Source of the DNA: Vanessa cardui
Taxonomy: Eukaryota > Arthropoda > Insecta > Lepidoptera > Nymphalidae
Length of the DNA stretch: 64,000 bases
Direction: 5' to 3'
Assembly: GCF_905220365.1 (NCBI RefSeq)
Contig: NC_061135.1
Span: 7,841,501-7,905,500 of the forward strand
Positions 11,400-23,685 of the stretch are shown here, in pieces (position 1 is the stretch's first letter; each line of letters starts with the position of its first letter). Under the pieces are notes generated by a model. It made no database searches, was not told the origin of the DNA, and was given only the letters and a program-made list of their open reading frames with translations. The position numbers and the translations under genes were made by a program.

Positions 11400-14300
11400 T
11401 TGGTATCAGTCAGTTTTATTTCATAATCTGTGTGTCTGCCGTGACATCATAGTTCCCACATAGGCTATTTTGTTTTGTTTGACTAACTTTATTCGAGAGC
11501 AATATAAAAGTTATGAGGATTAAAGTAGGAATGAAAACCAAATGTTTTAATTTTATAATTTAATCTTGTTAGTAAAATGTTATCATGCATTTTTGTCTAA
11601 ATCATGTAGACAATATAACAAGTAGAACCGCCAAGGATTAAAACATATAAATGTAATTGTGGTGTTGCTAACACGTCGCAGAGTCACATAAAGCTGGCCG
11701 TACGCACAGGAAACGCTCCTTATAAAAACTATTTTATTTCAATAAGCATAATACGGTATATAAACTTAGAATAATTTGCTCTACATCCTGTTAAAATCTC
11801 TGCTTCTATCACGATGTAAGTTGATCACTTTTAATCTGGTACTGTTACATAGCTTTGGTAGGCTTACATTTCTAAGCTGAACCCTTTTTAATATGTCCGC
11901 ATCAATAAAAGCTTAAGTTACATTGAAATTTGTGAGTAATGTATCTTCATATCCAAATATTGTTTAAAGTTTACATTCACTGTTATACTGCCTATTATTT
12001 AACATTTTTTAATAAAAAAATTACATGTTTTTTTTTGTTTCGTGGTATTTACATTAACCAATTTTAGTATTTGAAATACTATATAAAAAATCTCATATAT
12101 ATGAATATATTCCATATTGCAGGTATGTCGGATATTCTATCCTCAAATAGATTACTATTAATAATACTTAGTATTGTAGTGTCTCAGTTTGAACTATGAA
12201 TTAAGTGTTCCTACGTACAAGACATAACATGTTAGCTCCTAAGGTTTGTGGCTCCAATATCTATGGGAGACTACCTTTCACATATGTGCACATCATCCTA
12301 CCTATTACATATTTTATAAATGATGATAATGATGTCTTGTCAATATTAAAGTTATCATTGATAATTTCTTTGTATTTTGTCAGAAACAATTAATTGTTCT
12401 GATCCGGAATTTAAGCTAGTCACAGATCAAATTTAATTTAAAGGCATTATTAGAGGCATTAAATTGACGAAACGATATGCGTAATAACTAAAGTATTGCT
12501 AATATCACAGAACAAAACCAAGATAAAGATGGCTTTATTTAATTGGTAAACAGTTATTTTTAAACCTTGTGGTTGTCAATTGTTTTTCATGCACATTTAA
12601 GTCATTTATCCCTGTAGATGTTATAAAATGCCGTGAAACATCTGTTAACACTCAATGAGAGTAAGAAAAACGAGTCGTAAGAGGTGACGATGAACGGCAT
12701 TACGCTCACCTCGCTCTCAAATAAATTGGCCGTCAAATTAGATTCGATTTCTGTTATTGTAAATTAATTTTGCTATGAGATAATAATAAACGTGATACTA
12801 CTAAGCCGATCTCGTTTATATTTCACCCTTAGCGAGTATCATTATATTAATATTCAACCAAGACGATAGAATTACATTTAACTAAAATTACTTACAAGTG
12901 GTAGGTACTCGTATATTACGAGATTACAAGCAAGGCATTTCACGTATCTCCAGTATTTCAACTGAGGTTCTATCGTAAGCTCTTTACATTACATGCCCCT
13001 AAGGACGTGTGTTTAAGGCCTGCGGTAGTATAACTTGAATAGTTGCTGTATTCAAAGACTGAGGACATAGAACGTAATTGTATTCAGGTAAGCCAAAGAC
13101 TAATATTTGAAAACGTCTTGTTTCAATACTGAAATTCATTTCTTAGTGAATTTCAGAACATGTTTCATTTATAAAGCTTTATTACCTCATCTGTTCGTTA
13201 TTTATTTACGTAGCAAATAAATCTTCACAATACAAGTAAAAATGTTTTCCGTGATAAATGTTTTACAAAAACGACGCACCTAGAATTCTCGCTCGTATTT
13301 TATTAATATCGTTATAATAATATGAGTATTTATATTATATACTAGCTGCCAGTCCTTACTTCGTTTCGTTAAATAAAGATTTAACGCCATTATGAACATT
13401 CACCAACCGATCTATTTATCCGTACTGTACTAATGCTTCGGCAATATGCTCCGTGTATTTTTTCACGAGCTTATTTAAATATCTCGTAAAATTTCAACAG
13501 CAATCGATATCATACATTCAAAGGCCGGTTACGTATTAGCAATGTAAAGAATGATAAATATTTCTTTCAGCGTTTTTCCTATCAAACTATTATATACTTA
13601 ATTAAAATCTAAAACCAAGATTTCGATTTCCAAGTGTTAAATACATTTATCTACAAATACATTTTAAAACTTATGATATATATACACATATATAAGAGAA
13701 TACTTAACACTAAACTTCACTTTTGATTATTTTTTTCAAACATATATAAGTTTGTTACCTATAAAAGATAAATATATAATACTGATGAGTTTCTAAATAT
13801 ATTTTTAGACTCAAAAATCTTTCACATAAAGCCTTTTTTCTGTAATAATATTGAGAGCGTTCGCTTCAACAGTGCATGAACCAGCAATTTTGCTCCGACA
13901 CCGTAAACATATTAAGCTTTATATACAAAATAAAATAACGTACTGTGTAACCTTTGTCCGACTCGAAACTATACACTAAAGGAAATTTAAGTAATATAAC
14001 CCGATTTGGTAGCGTCGAAACCGAAAAAAAGAACAGACAAAAGTTATTTCTTTACAATATTAAACAATTATACTATTTTATACCATCAGTATACTATAAG
14101 ATAAACATCTCATACATTGAAGGGGAAAAATACGGCGTTGGGAGCGATCCCATTCAGGAAATATAATTTCCGAAACATCGTATTCGAATCCCAAGACCAT
14201 CAATTAACCTTTGACGTACATTGGCTTTTCCACGTTTATGTGAGTATTGTGCCAAGAATGCTTTGCCATAAAATATGAATAGCGTTAAATATTTTGAAGT

Positions 14301-15120
14301 TCTCCGTTTACTTTACTTTGTTCGATTAGTCAATTTTATAAAAGTAGAAAAAGATAAACAAATGATGGGCGAATGAAGTGACTAAGTATATCATTCACCA
14401 AAACTCAGCAATCAAGCTAAGGTTAGGTTAAGGTAAGGCTACAGTAATTACATTCTTTCATTTAGGTCTTTGTTCGGTTTGCAATTGAAACACTTGGACT
14501 AAAAGTGCAATCACCTTTATTATCATTGAATAATACCATATCTCATTGTGACTGATGATAAGAAGGTTGGTTTGATTTCGCCCAGATTTGTAACCTAACA
14601 TGACAACACTTCCACTTCTTCTAATTGAGGTAACTTATGAGTATGATTTAAAGTAAGTAATTATTAATCTGTTGTAATTTATCTTCCATGATGAAAGTGC
14701 AAGCCATTTAAATAATTTTATTTTTAAGCACGTTTGTTATAGAATTGCTCATTTCAAATTTTATCATTTTCAAACCGACGCCGCTTTTGTGCGATGAAAA
14801 TGTCCGCTATTTGTCCAAGATATTACGTCGACCCTCTATTTTTCATAGCGATATGAACACTTTTAGGAAGCAGATATTAACCTGATTCTCCATCGAATAG
14901 CCTCGCGTTTTAAAGTATGATCTTTGCATGCTCTATATTAAAATTAATATCGATATTAATAACATTTCCGATGAGTTCATGAATGATGTAAGTTGTATAA
15001 AGAAAATTGTGAAAGTACTATATTTAATTTTAAAAATAATTTACCACTTCGCGCAGGTTATTTCCCTTCAGGTGTCTTTCTCTCTTTGTTTCTGTATCTC
15101 TTTTCCAAAATTTCATAGTA
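11400..15120. other. AT-rich DNA, no gene recognised
   Basis: Scattered short frames only. At 12650-12730 a slightly GC-richer patch has an ATG-started frame of about 27 codons (from 12690) with no recognisable product. At 13343 'actagctgccagtccttact' resembles the edge of a decayed RTE-type tail. At 14200 a B-box-like TTCGAATCC occurs without a matching A-box, so I do not call a tRNA or SINE. Confidence 0.5.
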
Positions 15121-15126
15121 TGAACG

Positions 15127-15455
15127 ATATGTTGCAAAACAACAACAACAACAGCCTGTGAATTCCCACTGCTGGGCTAAAGGCCTCCTCTCCCTTTGAG
15201 GAGAAGGTTTGGAACATATTCCACCACGCTGTTCCAATGCGGGATGGTGGAATGCACATGTGGCAGAATGTCTATGAAACTTGTCACATGCAGGTTTCCT
15301 CACGATGTTTTCCTTCACCGCTGAGCACGACATGAATTATAAAGACAAATTAAGCACATGAATCAGCGGTGCTTGCCTGGATTTGAACCCGCAATCATCG
15401 GTTAAGATGCACGCGTTCTAACCACTGGGTAATCTCGACTCTCAATATGTTGCAA
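15127..15455 (-). mobile_element. Metulj-like SINE, full length, with TSD
   Basis: Reads on the minus strand as a tRNA-derived head (A-box-like 'cccagtggttagaacgcgtg', B-box-like 'cgggttcaaatcc'), a conserved middle ('ggtgaaggaaaacatcgtga', 'attccaccatcccgcattgg') and a tail ending 'cagcagtgggaattcacagg' followed by (GTT)n. It is bounded by a perfect 11-bp direct repeat ATATGTTGCAA at 15127-15137 and 15445-15455, which fixes the element at 15138-15444. This is the best complete copy of the main SINE family in the window. A 91-codon minus-strand frame over it is a by-product of the SINE. Confidence 0.9.
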
Positions 15456-15617
15456 TAAAAATTACACATCAGTATATAAAGCTGCATGTGGCTTTTGTTC
15501 GAGAATATGTCCATTCGAGCAATGTTATCTAGATGATATTACAATCGACACATTTATAATTCTTAAGTGCAGAATCCACTTATAAAGGAGTACTTAGATA
15601 AATATATATATTTTAAA

Positions 15618-15704
15618 TATTACACAACATCACATACATTACTCTGAGCCCAATGTAAGCAGCCAAAGCATAATTATGGAAAATCAGAAATAACGACGGT
15701 ACCA
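15618..15704 (-). repeat. 3' fragment of the second SINE family
   Basis: The reverse complement reads 'ggtaccgtcgttatttctga', 'ttttccataattatg', 'cttacattgggctcagagta', matching the 3' part of the element at 9720-9960. The tRNA-like head is absent. Confidence 0.7.
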
Positions 15705-15834
15705 TAATAATATTCAGTTAATACTTTTATTTGTAACACTGGTTTTAGGGCAAATAAGATATAAATGCATATTAAATAATGGCCGTAAAGATGCAAGTAA
15801 TGGAAAACAATTACCCACTCTTAAGCAACATTAA

Positions 15835-16115
15835 GAGCTGAGATAGCCCAGTGGTTAGGACGCGAGCATCTTAACCGATGATTGCGGGTTCGAACCCAGG
15901 CAAGGACCACTATATATGTATTTGTGCTTAATTTGTGTTTATAATTCATCTCATGCTCAGCGGTGAAGGAAAACTTCGCGGGGAAACATGCATGTGTCTA
16001 ATTTCATCGAAATTGTGCCACATGTGCATTCCACCAACCCGCATTGGAACAGCGTGGTGGAATATGTTCCAAACCCTCTATTTAATGGAAGAGGAGGCCT
16101 TATCCCAGCAGTCAG
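15835..16115 (+). mobile_element. Metulj-like SINE
   Basis: Complete tRNA-like head (GAGATAGCCCAGTGGTTAGG, then a perfect B-box GGTTCGAACCC), then the middle 'cggtgaaggaaaacttcgcg', 'attccaccaacccgcattgg' and 'aacagcgtggtggaatatgt', ending at 'cccagcagt'. The usual 'gggaaatttacaggctg' tail is replaced by unrelated sequence. No target-site duplication is obvious. Confidence 0.85.
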
Positions 16116-16499
16116 GACGTCTTGGATTTGGGTAATAATAATTTGAAGCAGTTTACGAGTATCTTGTGCCCGATGTGTTTTTAAATTAGTGTAATTGAAT
16201 ATACTGCACGATCTATCGCAGTTGTTTTATTTCTATAAGCTAGTAAATATAATATGTTTTCCGTTATCACCAACAATATCGTAGACAGGCACTCGATAAC
16301 ATGTGACATGATGTATCGTTTATTTACAGTATTTTTAAACAAATAACAACAGTATGTACGAGGGAAATTTATTTTAAATATAGTGTCAATATTATTATAG
16401 TTTCATTAAATTTAATGTAACTTTTATATAGTTTTATTTTATTTCTCGATCGGTATTATAATATGATTGAGTTAAATTAAGATTTTTTTATACTTTAAA

Positions 16500-16730
16500 T
16501 AACACCTTTGTCATTGGAGAAAGCGAAACCGTGGATCAATTATAACGGCGCGAGTTTAAGTCTAGACGATACTAAATTTATCTTGTGCTAATTATCTTGA
16601 TTTGGATCGTATGTATAATATATAAGTTCCCGTGATTTCATTCGTATCAATTTTTCTCTCGTAAATTTTGTAGTTTATTCGACGTTATTTCAGTCCAGTT
16701 TATTATCGATTCAGTAGTTCAGTCTTGACG
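16500..16730. other. moderately GC-richer unique sequence
   Basis: 16500-16720 is less AT-rich than its surroundings. It includes TATATAAG near 16620 and several TCAGT-type initiator-like strings near 16690-16725. No coding frame follows, and sequence downstream of 16727 is repeat-derived, so a promoter call is not supported. Confidence 0.2.
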
Positions 16731-16995
16731 ATAGGGCTTTGTGTAAGCTTTTCTGGGTAAGTAATCATTTTCCAAGTAAAGAAATAGTTTGTACTGAAGG
16801 GCGAGTTATTCAATTGAAATACAAGTGAAAGAACATAAGATAGTTTCCAAGTTTAGTTATGTAAGAAATTATAAAATAAATATATCCCTTTAATGTAACC
16901 TATAAATGGTGACCCATAATGTTACGTACAAGTGGTGACCACGTACCATCAGGAGTGTCATTTGCCCGTTCGTCTATCTAAGTCATGAAAAAATA
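16727..16995 (+). repeat. lepidopteran interspersed repeat, decayed
   Basis: Begins 'agggctttgtgtaagctttt' and 'ctgggtaagtaat', and ends 'gaccacgtaccatcaggagt', 'gtcatttgcccgttcg', 'tctatctaagtcatgaaaaa'. These are the two ends of the family at 18785-19080 with a replaced middle. Confidence 0.5.
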
Positions 16996-16999
16996 TTTA

Positions 17000-18780
17000 A
17001 CCATCAGAAATACAGGTTTCAATGTAGATTTACCTATAGACATTTTTTTTATATTTATTTATTGAGGGTCAATCTCTAGCACTACACTCACACATGTAAT
17101 AATAAAAACATACCTAATAACAAAAAACATTCTCTTTAAGACTGCTACATCGTGCATTTTATATTATGTTTCTATACTATAAATATGGTGGACTAGATCT
17201 CGTTTCAAAATAGAGCAATAAATATTATCTTAACGAGTGAACTAATTTTATTTATCACATAACAAAATAATTTAATCTTCTTAAGCTGTCCGTATTATTG
17301 GTCATGTATATAATGTGTATATGTAATAAATTGATATTTTATATTTGTAAGTGATTAGTTCACAACTGAAAATTACTATGAATAAAATAAAAATTTCATT
17401 TTAGACCGATAAATATCTTTAAAAAAATGCAAATTCAAATAAAAGAATCTTTTATTATCATATAACTGACATAAGAAAAAATGTGTATAATTCAGTAAGA
17501 ATTGAGTTTTATCATAAAATTGAATAGTTTGGCCAACTGTGCTAATAATAATAAATGACTCGTACGTCATTTTTGCGTGAAGTATGCAAGTAAGATTAAT
17601 GAGAGCGTAAAGTTCTCTCCGGAGATTTCTTAAAGAATGGTTAGTTTCATAGCATCCGCAAACTTATTGCTTTTTTTCTTTTTCTTTTGAGTTTTGACTC
17701 GAATATTTTATTTTATTTTATACCCTTAATATTACGCAATTTTAAATATGCGCTTCATAATACAATTTAATCAAGAGATTTACGAAACGCCTAGTCAGCT
17801 TAAGAACTGCTCCTAAGTCTATTCAAACATTTAATACCTCGGAAAACAGTCCGTCTTCAATTACAAGGCAATTTGAAGTCTTGAGATTTATTGAAATTAA
17901 TATAACATAGTTTATTTTGTCAGACTAACACGAATAGTCAAACTGAAATTATTTATTTATTAAATAAGCAATAGCTGGTACGGACATTACAATGTTATTT
18001 TCTGCTATTAACTAGAAGTTATTAAAATGTGTATTTCTTTAGGTTAAGGCTAAATGTAAGGTTCTTTTGGTTAAATGGATTGAATTAATGTGTCTTAACA
18101 TAATATCGTAAATCCAAAGCATCTCTTAGTTTTCATTTGTTTAATTTCCAACAATTGCACTTACCTTATTGGTACTAGGAAATTATATGCGAAGAAATTC
18201 TCTCATATGTATATATCATTTCAAAAAGTACCCAAAATAGTAACATGATACAATAAGCTTATCACGTTTTCTTCAAGAAAAGGAAAGGTCTTTGCTGAGC
18301 CGTTATAATATATATTCTGATGTCACTATACCATAAATATACGACAGGCTTTATTTAATAGGTATAAAATAAAATTCTAAGCATTTCGTATCAATTAAAT
18401 TATAACTTTTATTTTTATGTAAAAAACTTATTCCTCTTCGTGAGTTAACGGCTTTCAAATTTCTGCAAAATAAAACATAAATTTTTCAGTACCTAAATCT
18501 GATATAATTGGTTTTCGGTACGCTTTTTGTCCCAAATTTTATCCCATATTTCAGTTTGAAAAATTCATCAGTTACGTTTGTTTACATTGATAGATGGAAT
18601 AATCAATGAAAAAGGAAATATTGTATCTATGTAAACTATCAATTCGAATAGAAACATCACAAGTTTTTTTTAACGAATGTTCAATAATCAATCTGAATGT
18701 GGACCGATTTTGATTTAAAAATAACGTTAATTAAAAATCGTTATCAAATATTTATATTTCAACCAACCTAACTCTTAGTT
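17000..18780. other. AT-rich DNA, no feature
   Basis: No credible coding frame, RNA gene or repeat recognised. Confidence 0.6.
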
Positions 18781-18784
18781 AGTA

Positions 18785-19085
18785 AATGTATACCTTGGTG
18801 GAAGGGCTTCGTGCAAGCCCATCTGGTAGGTACCACTCATTCATCAGATATTCTACAGATAAAAAACAGTACTTAGTAATGTTTTGTTTCGGTTTGAAGA
18901 TTGAGTGGGCCAGTGTAACTACAGGTACAAAGGACATAAAATCATAGTTCCCAAGGTATGTGGCGCATTGACGATGTAAGGTATGGTAAATATTTCTAAC
19001 AGCGCCAATGTCCATGGGGGGTTGTGACTACTTAGTATCAGGTGGCACATATGCTCGTCCGCAAACTTATGGCATAAAAAAAAAT
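18785..19085 (+). repeat. lepidopteran interspersed repeat, best copy here
   Basis: Reads 'ggtggaagggcttcgtgcaa', 'ccactcattcatcagatatt', 'gggccagtgtaactacaggt', 'cacatatgctcgtccgcaaa', and ends in an A-run (19076-19083). Other copies lie at 5340, 8405, 16727, 33895, 37755 and 53430. Open frames on the minus strand across it are shadows. Immediately downstream, 19096-19130 ('actggctcactcactctgaa') looks like a small inverted piece of the same family. Confidence 0.75.
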
Positions 19086-19139
19086 TGTAGTATAAAACTG
19101 GCTCACTCACTCTGAAAACCGTAATACATGGTGCGTGGG

Positions 19140-19590
19140 TGGCACCTAATATGACCTATACAAAGTACTTACCACGAAGTAACGATTTGTATTGAATATT
19201 TTTGCCCATTTATTGAATATTGTTGAAAATATTACGAGGAAATGTTAAGTGATTTTTCTTGTATACGTCGTTGCCATTATTATAAGGTAAACAGTATTTT
19301 TATCAATGTTGTTAGAAGTTCAACAAATAAGAAACACGAATTAATAAATTAAATTAAAATCTTTATTTTTCATATATACATAGTCCATAGATATTTCATT
19401 CCGACAAAAATAAAATCAAAACATTATTCGAATAGGCTTTTATGTAATTTTAGTTAAAATATAATAAATTCAATTAAATTTCATCAACATTTAAATAAAT
19501 ACGTCATTTTTATTTAATTTTGTTTGTAAAAAATATAATAATACAAAAATATAATGTAAGTAATAGTCATGAAAGTAAGGAATAGAGCAA
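19140..19590. other. AT-rich DNA, no feature
   Basis: Nothing supported. Confidence 0.5.
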
Positions 19591-19594
19591 GTCA

Positions 19595-19795
19595 TCGCAA
19601 CTCTACAATGTTCCGGAGCCTATAGCCGACTAAGGAAATTTCTGCTAGACACATGCATCAATTGAACACATAAGCGCTTTAACCAAGTCGGTTGTGGGAA
19701 ACCGACATCAGCAGAGACTGTCAGACTTAAACGTCCACCAATCTTTTTGCACAGTTACAAAAATTGAGACAAGAGCAAGCGAACTATAGATGTAC
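19595..19795. other. GC-elevated island, unidentified
   Basis: About 200 bp clearly richer in GC than both flanks, with a short stem at 19690 (GTCGGTT / AACCGAC). Read on the minus strand, 'ccgacttggttaaagcgctt' has a faint tRNA-head look, but no B-box follows at the right distance. It could be an unrecognised short repeat, a noncoding RNA or a conserved element. No coding frame was found. Confidence 0.25.
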
Positions 19796-19799
19796 CTAA

Positions 19800-21055
19800 C
19801 TCTAACATTTGCCTAAATCGGTACGATGGTACTTCTTTTTTTGCCAAATTTAAACACATAGAAACGTAAATAATTTGAATGAAAGTATAATTTTCTAGGA
19901 ATTTGTTAAAGTTCCTAATATAATCAGATTACACAATTTCCGATTTCCTATTAACTTTCTAAATTTTCTAGGAAATAAAATAATTTTACATCCTTCAGTC
20001 TTTCGTGCGGCAGTGAAATTTGTAAAGCTATCTTTAAGATCTGTCAACGTCAGATGAAAATATAAATTAACTTTCGTATCATATTATAGATGGAATTAAA
20101 CTTTTGCTATTATTAATGGAAGTTAAACCATTCATAAAAGCAAGAAAGATTTCAGTGCCTAAAGTGGTTAAACAAATGACATCGTTTCATAATAATATTA
20201 TATATATGAAAACAGTGCATTTTCCTTTGTCTTATTTTTTACAAAAAAAAAATGTAAAGTTGGAGTATGAAATTTTATGGACTAATAAAAAATATTGAAA
20301 ACATCTTAAGCTAATTATATCTAAATTACACGCCTGACTTTATATTTATTAATAACAATAATAATTTTCCATTATCATTGATTATATTAATTAGAACCCA
20401 ACTCTTCATAAATTTTTGGTATAATAAACCAATAATTTAGAACGTAAAAGTAATATTATATATTAATATAGTATGGTCTACTATAAGATTTTGCTAAAAT
20501 GAATTATTTGCAAATCGAAATCTTTAGTCAAGATTCTGTCAAGAGTCGGTGTTACCGTTGTTGTAATCCTGGCTCACCCAAAAAAGTTAAAGCAGTCAGT
20601 AATACTAGCAGTAATACTTAGCAGTTAGTAATACTAAGAGTATAGGAAGGATTTGAGTATGAGTTGTTTTGCTATATGATTAGACAAGAAAATATTAAAA
20701 TAGCTGAAATGGCTGAAATGTAGCGCGCGTACGTCGTACGCGTGCATCTTAACCGATGCTACCTCTAAGTTACGTCGTACAATACTTGTTTATTTATAAA
20801 ACAATCTTAAATATGTACACAAAGTTGAATCATAAAATAAATGGAACCAGTTCTTTAAAACATTTTTTGACATTTAAAAACACATAACAACATTATTGAC
20901 ATTTATTTCGACTTACGTGTTCCTTCACACCTAAGATAAATAAATGGCATAATTTGACAATAGTAAAAACATTAGCAAAATTTTGTATTTAAAAAAAAAA
21001 TAAAAAAAATAGTTTATCCCTACCTAAACCAAAGGAATAACAAGTAAATGTCTCA
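19800..21055. other. AT-rich DNA with a SINE scrap
   Basis: Mostly AT-rich. At 20741-20758 'cgtgcatcttaaccgatg' is a scrap of the SINE head, preceded by a near-palindrome (20715-20731, CGCGTACG/CGTACGCG). Around 20595-20640 there are short tandem 'agcagtnagtaatact' repeats. Confidence 0.45.
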
Positions 21056-21060
21056 AGGCC

Positions 21061-21360
21061 AAGCAGAGATGGACCAGTGGTTAGAAAGCGTGCATCTTAA
21101 GACAAGCACCACTATATACTTATACACATATGTATATGCTTAATTTGTGTTTATAAATCATCTCGTGCTTGGCAGTGAAGGAAAACACCGTGAGGAAATT
21201 TGCATGTGTCAAATTACATAGAAATTCTGCCACATGTGGATTCCACCAACCCGCATTGGAACAGCGTGGTGGAATATGTTCCAAACCCTCTGCTTAATGG
21301 GAGAGGAGGCCTTAGTGCAACAGTGATTAATTTACAAGCTGTTATTTTACTTTTGTACTT
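21061..21360 (+). mobile_element. Metulj-like SINE with deleted B-box
   Basis: The head 'gagatggaccagtggttaga' is present. The segment that normally carries the B-box is missing: the sequence passes directly from 'gcatcttaa' to 'gacaagcaccactatatact'. The middle and tail ('ggaatatgttccaaaccctc', 'ttacaagctgttattttact') are intact. Without the B-box this copy should not be transcribed efficiently by RNA polymerase III. Confidence 0.8.
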
Positions 21361-21364
21361 TAAA

Positions 21365-22075
21365 AAATATTAAAAATTAGAAATAAAAAATCAATAGTAC
21401 CTACTGTAATAAACTTTTTTCTGCTTTCGATAATTATCTTAATCCGAAAATATGTTTGCAAATATTAATTATCTATTAAATCTCACATCACTTTACCAGT
21501 AACTTAGTATAAATAAGTACTTAGTACTTATGTCTCAATACGCTGTGCCGTCGACTAATAACTTGACTTTTTAAACTTTTCGTGACTAATGGTTCTTAGA
21601 CCGAAGACTACACTTAAAAGATTAACTGAAGAGCTTTTTGTTCTTTTTTTTCACAATAATACCATTATAGACTTCACAAGTTAATTTTGAAATGTAACTT
21701 TGAGAATAATTAATTAAATATCATTATTTTTAAGTCTTGATTTAGTCATCAATTAAAACTGATTTTAAGTGACTCAAAAAAAATAAAATATATAATTTAA
21801 ATATTGTTGTTAATGTAGTTAAATATTATAAATCAGTGAGAAGAATATGGGAGAATTTAGTCAGGATTGCATTCATATGCAATTTCATCTACGCTTGATG
21901 CAATATTGTATATACTTACTTCTCTTAGTACCAATGATCAGATACAGGCTGTTTGTTTTCGTTTAGATTTTGAGCTTATCCCCACCATACCTCGAAAAGC
22001 ACGTCAAGAGCAGACCCAGTATCAAATCTCTAATATCGATTCTTGGTATATAAAGTATAATTTAATAAATAATGT
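21365..22075. other. AT-rich DNA, no feature
   Basis: A 75-codon plus-strand open frame starts at 21867 and runs into the next SINE's flank. Its composition and lack of homology give no reason to call it a gene. Confidence 0.5.
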
Positions 22076-22376
22076 TTATAACATTGTGAGCTGAGATGGC
22101 CCAGTGATTAGAACGCGTGCATCTTAACCGATGATTGCGGGTTCAAACTCAGGCAAGCACCACTATATATATGTGCTTAATTTGTATTTATAATTCATCT
22201 CGTGCTCGGCGGTGAAGGAAAACATCGTTAGGAAACCTGCATGTGTCTAATTTCATCGAAATTCTGCCACATGTGCATTCCACCAACCCGCATTGGAGGC
22301 CGGAGGGCGAAGAGGAGGCCTTATCTCAGCAGTGTGAAATGTACAGGCTGTTACTTTACTTTACTTATAACATTGT
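22076..22376 (+). mobile_element. Metulj-like SINE with 12-bp TSD
   Basis: Flanked by perfect TTATAACATTGT direct repeats at 22076-22087 and 22365-22376, so the element is 22088-22364. The head 'gagctgagatggcccagtga', near-perfect B-box GGTTCAAACTC and middle are typical. The block 'aacagcgtggtggaatatgttccaaaccctct' found in other copies is replaced by a short 'ggccggagggcgaa', an internal deletion/substitution. The tail ends 'ggctgttactttactttac'. Confidence 0.9.
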
Positions 22377-22379
22377 AGA

Positions 22380-22880
22380 TATCTCTTAATCAGTTTTTCT
22401 AATAAAATAAATGCGGTTAAAATATTACATTATACTAATTGTCATATCTGAGAATGGTAATTTATAACAGTTGAATGATGTTTACTTAATGTTCATTCCT
22501 GTCTATGTCTTTGTCCCATTTGCAGTTGAAAAACTTAGCCTCTAGAGAAGTAGTGCAAAACCTTAATTAAAAGTATAACACCTCGCCTTCTGAATGAAAA
22601 ATGTACCAGCCCTCCTGTCACCTGTGGAGGTAGAACATTTTTACCGAAAGCATCGGAATAGCGATTCAATGGAAAAATGCTGCTCGCATTTTTGCAACCA
22701 TTCCACACGGGCCTGATTTGTACAGTAACTATTTTTAATTCACATTTGTTTATTTATGGAATTAATGGTAAAAATTCTTAATGAAATAATTTTATATAAG
22801 ACATTTCTTATAAATACAACAATTGATTACGCTTTGTGGCAAGCCTAAGGGGAAAAGTAAGCATATGCTGTCTGCAAGGA
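22380..22880. other. AT-rich DNA; small GC-richer patch at 22.6-22.7 kb
   Basis: 22600-22715 is less AT-rich and contains short frames on both strands, none recognised. Nothing else is visible. Confidence 0.4.
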
Positions 22881-22904
22881 GTCTCTTTAAGTTATACCCA
22901 CTGT

Positions 22905-22947
22905 TCTTTTCAACCGACTTCCAAAAGGAGGAGGTTATCAATTCGTC

Positions 22948-22985
<38 letters not shown>

Positions 22986-23370
22986 GTTACCTCATAACTT
23001 TTCACTGGGTGGATAGATTTTGATAATTTTTTTTTTGTTTGAAAGGTAGTGCTTCCCGTGGGGTCCCATTTTTTTTTTATTTTTTTCCGATGATGGTATC
23101 CATATGAAAACGACATAAGTCTTAAATTTGCATTATGTATATGCGCGACAAATGGGTGAATAACTGAAAATCACGTTAACCAATTTTGATAATTCTTTTT
23201 TTATTATAAAATATATACTTCAAGAGTAATTTGGTGAAAGTTTGGTAAGGTTCTGAGCACAGGATCCATGACAAAGTAACGGAACGGAAGGGAACGGAAC
23301 AATTCTGAGGAGCACGTTAGCGATACTCGGTCGAATCTTTTATTTATAGGTTATTTGGATAATTGAGTCA
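22905..23370 (+). repeat. lepidopteran repeat with poly(T) run
   Basis: Begins 'caaccgacttccaaaaggag' and 'gaggttatcaattcgtctgt', followed by an unbroken T run of about 29 at 22951-22979. Then come 'gttacctcataacttttcac', 'tgggtggatagattttgata', and finally 'aaggttctgagcacaggatc' with 'ggaacggaagggaacggaac'. This is a frequently seen noncoding element in butterfly and moth genomes. Its class is uncertain, with a non-autonomous DNA element most likely. The poly(F) and poly(K) open frames across it are artefacts of the T run. A related end appears at 26550-26750. Confidence 0.6.
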
Positions 23371-23424
23371 CCTTCCGTAATGTGTTTATGTTTATGTAAT
23401 TATCATAGTCGAATATTATAATCA

Positions 23425-23685
23425 ACTAGCTACCCACCCCGGCTTCGCACGGGTGCAATACTGATACTAAATATACTACAGAATTTGTTTATTTACGACA
23501 TCACATCGCAAACTTCTAAAATTATCAGTGTTTCTTTACTATATTGTTCATGTATTATATACACAAACCTTCCCCTTGAATCACACTATATTTAAAAAAA
23601 AACCGCATCAAAATCCGTTGCGTAGATTTAAAGATATAGGGACAGAGAAAGCGACTTTGTTTTATACTATGTAGTGATGGAACTC
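23425..23685. repeat. RTE-type LINE 3' tail
   Basis: Starts 'actagctacccaccccggct' and 'tcgcacgggtgcaata', and ends 'gcatcaaaatccgttgcgta', 'tttatactatgtagtgatgg'. These are familiar 3'-end phrases of RTE-like LINE copies in insects. No open reading frame remains. Confidence 0.5.

Noticed and set aside
15860..15900. tRNA gene in the SINE at 15.84 kb
   Set aside because: A- and B-boxes are present, but the acceptor and anticodon stems are not, and the same sequence recurs as a dispersed SINE.
16690..16755. Possible first exon with splice donor (CTGGGTAAGTAA)
   Set aside because: The donor-like string is part of a decayed copy of the interspersed repeat ('ctgggtaggtacc' in the family).
22823..23116. 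Poly-Phe and poly-Lys proteins on opposite strands
   Set aside because: Created by the T homopolymer in a noncoding repeat.
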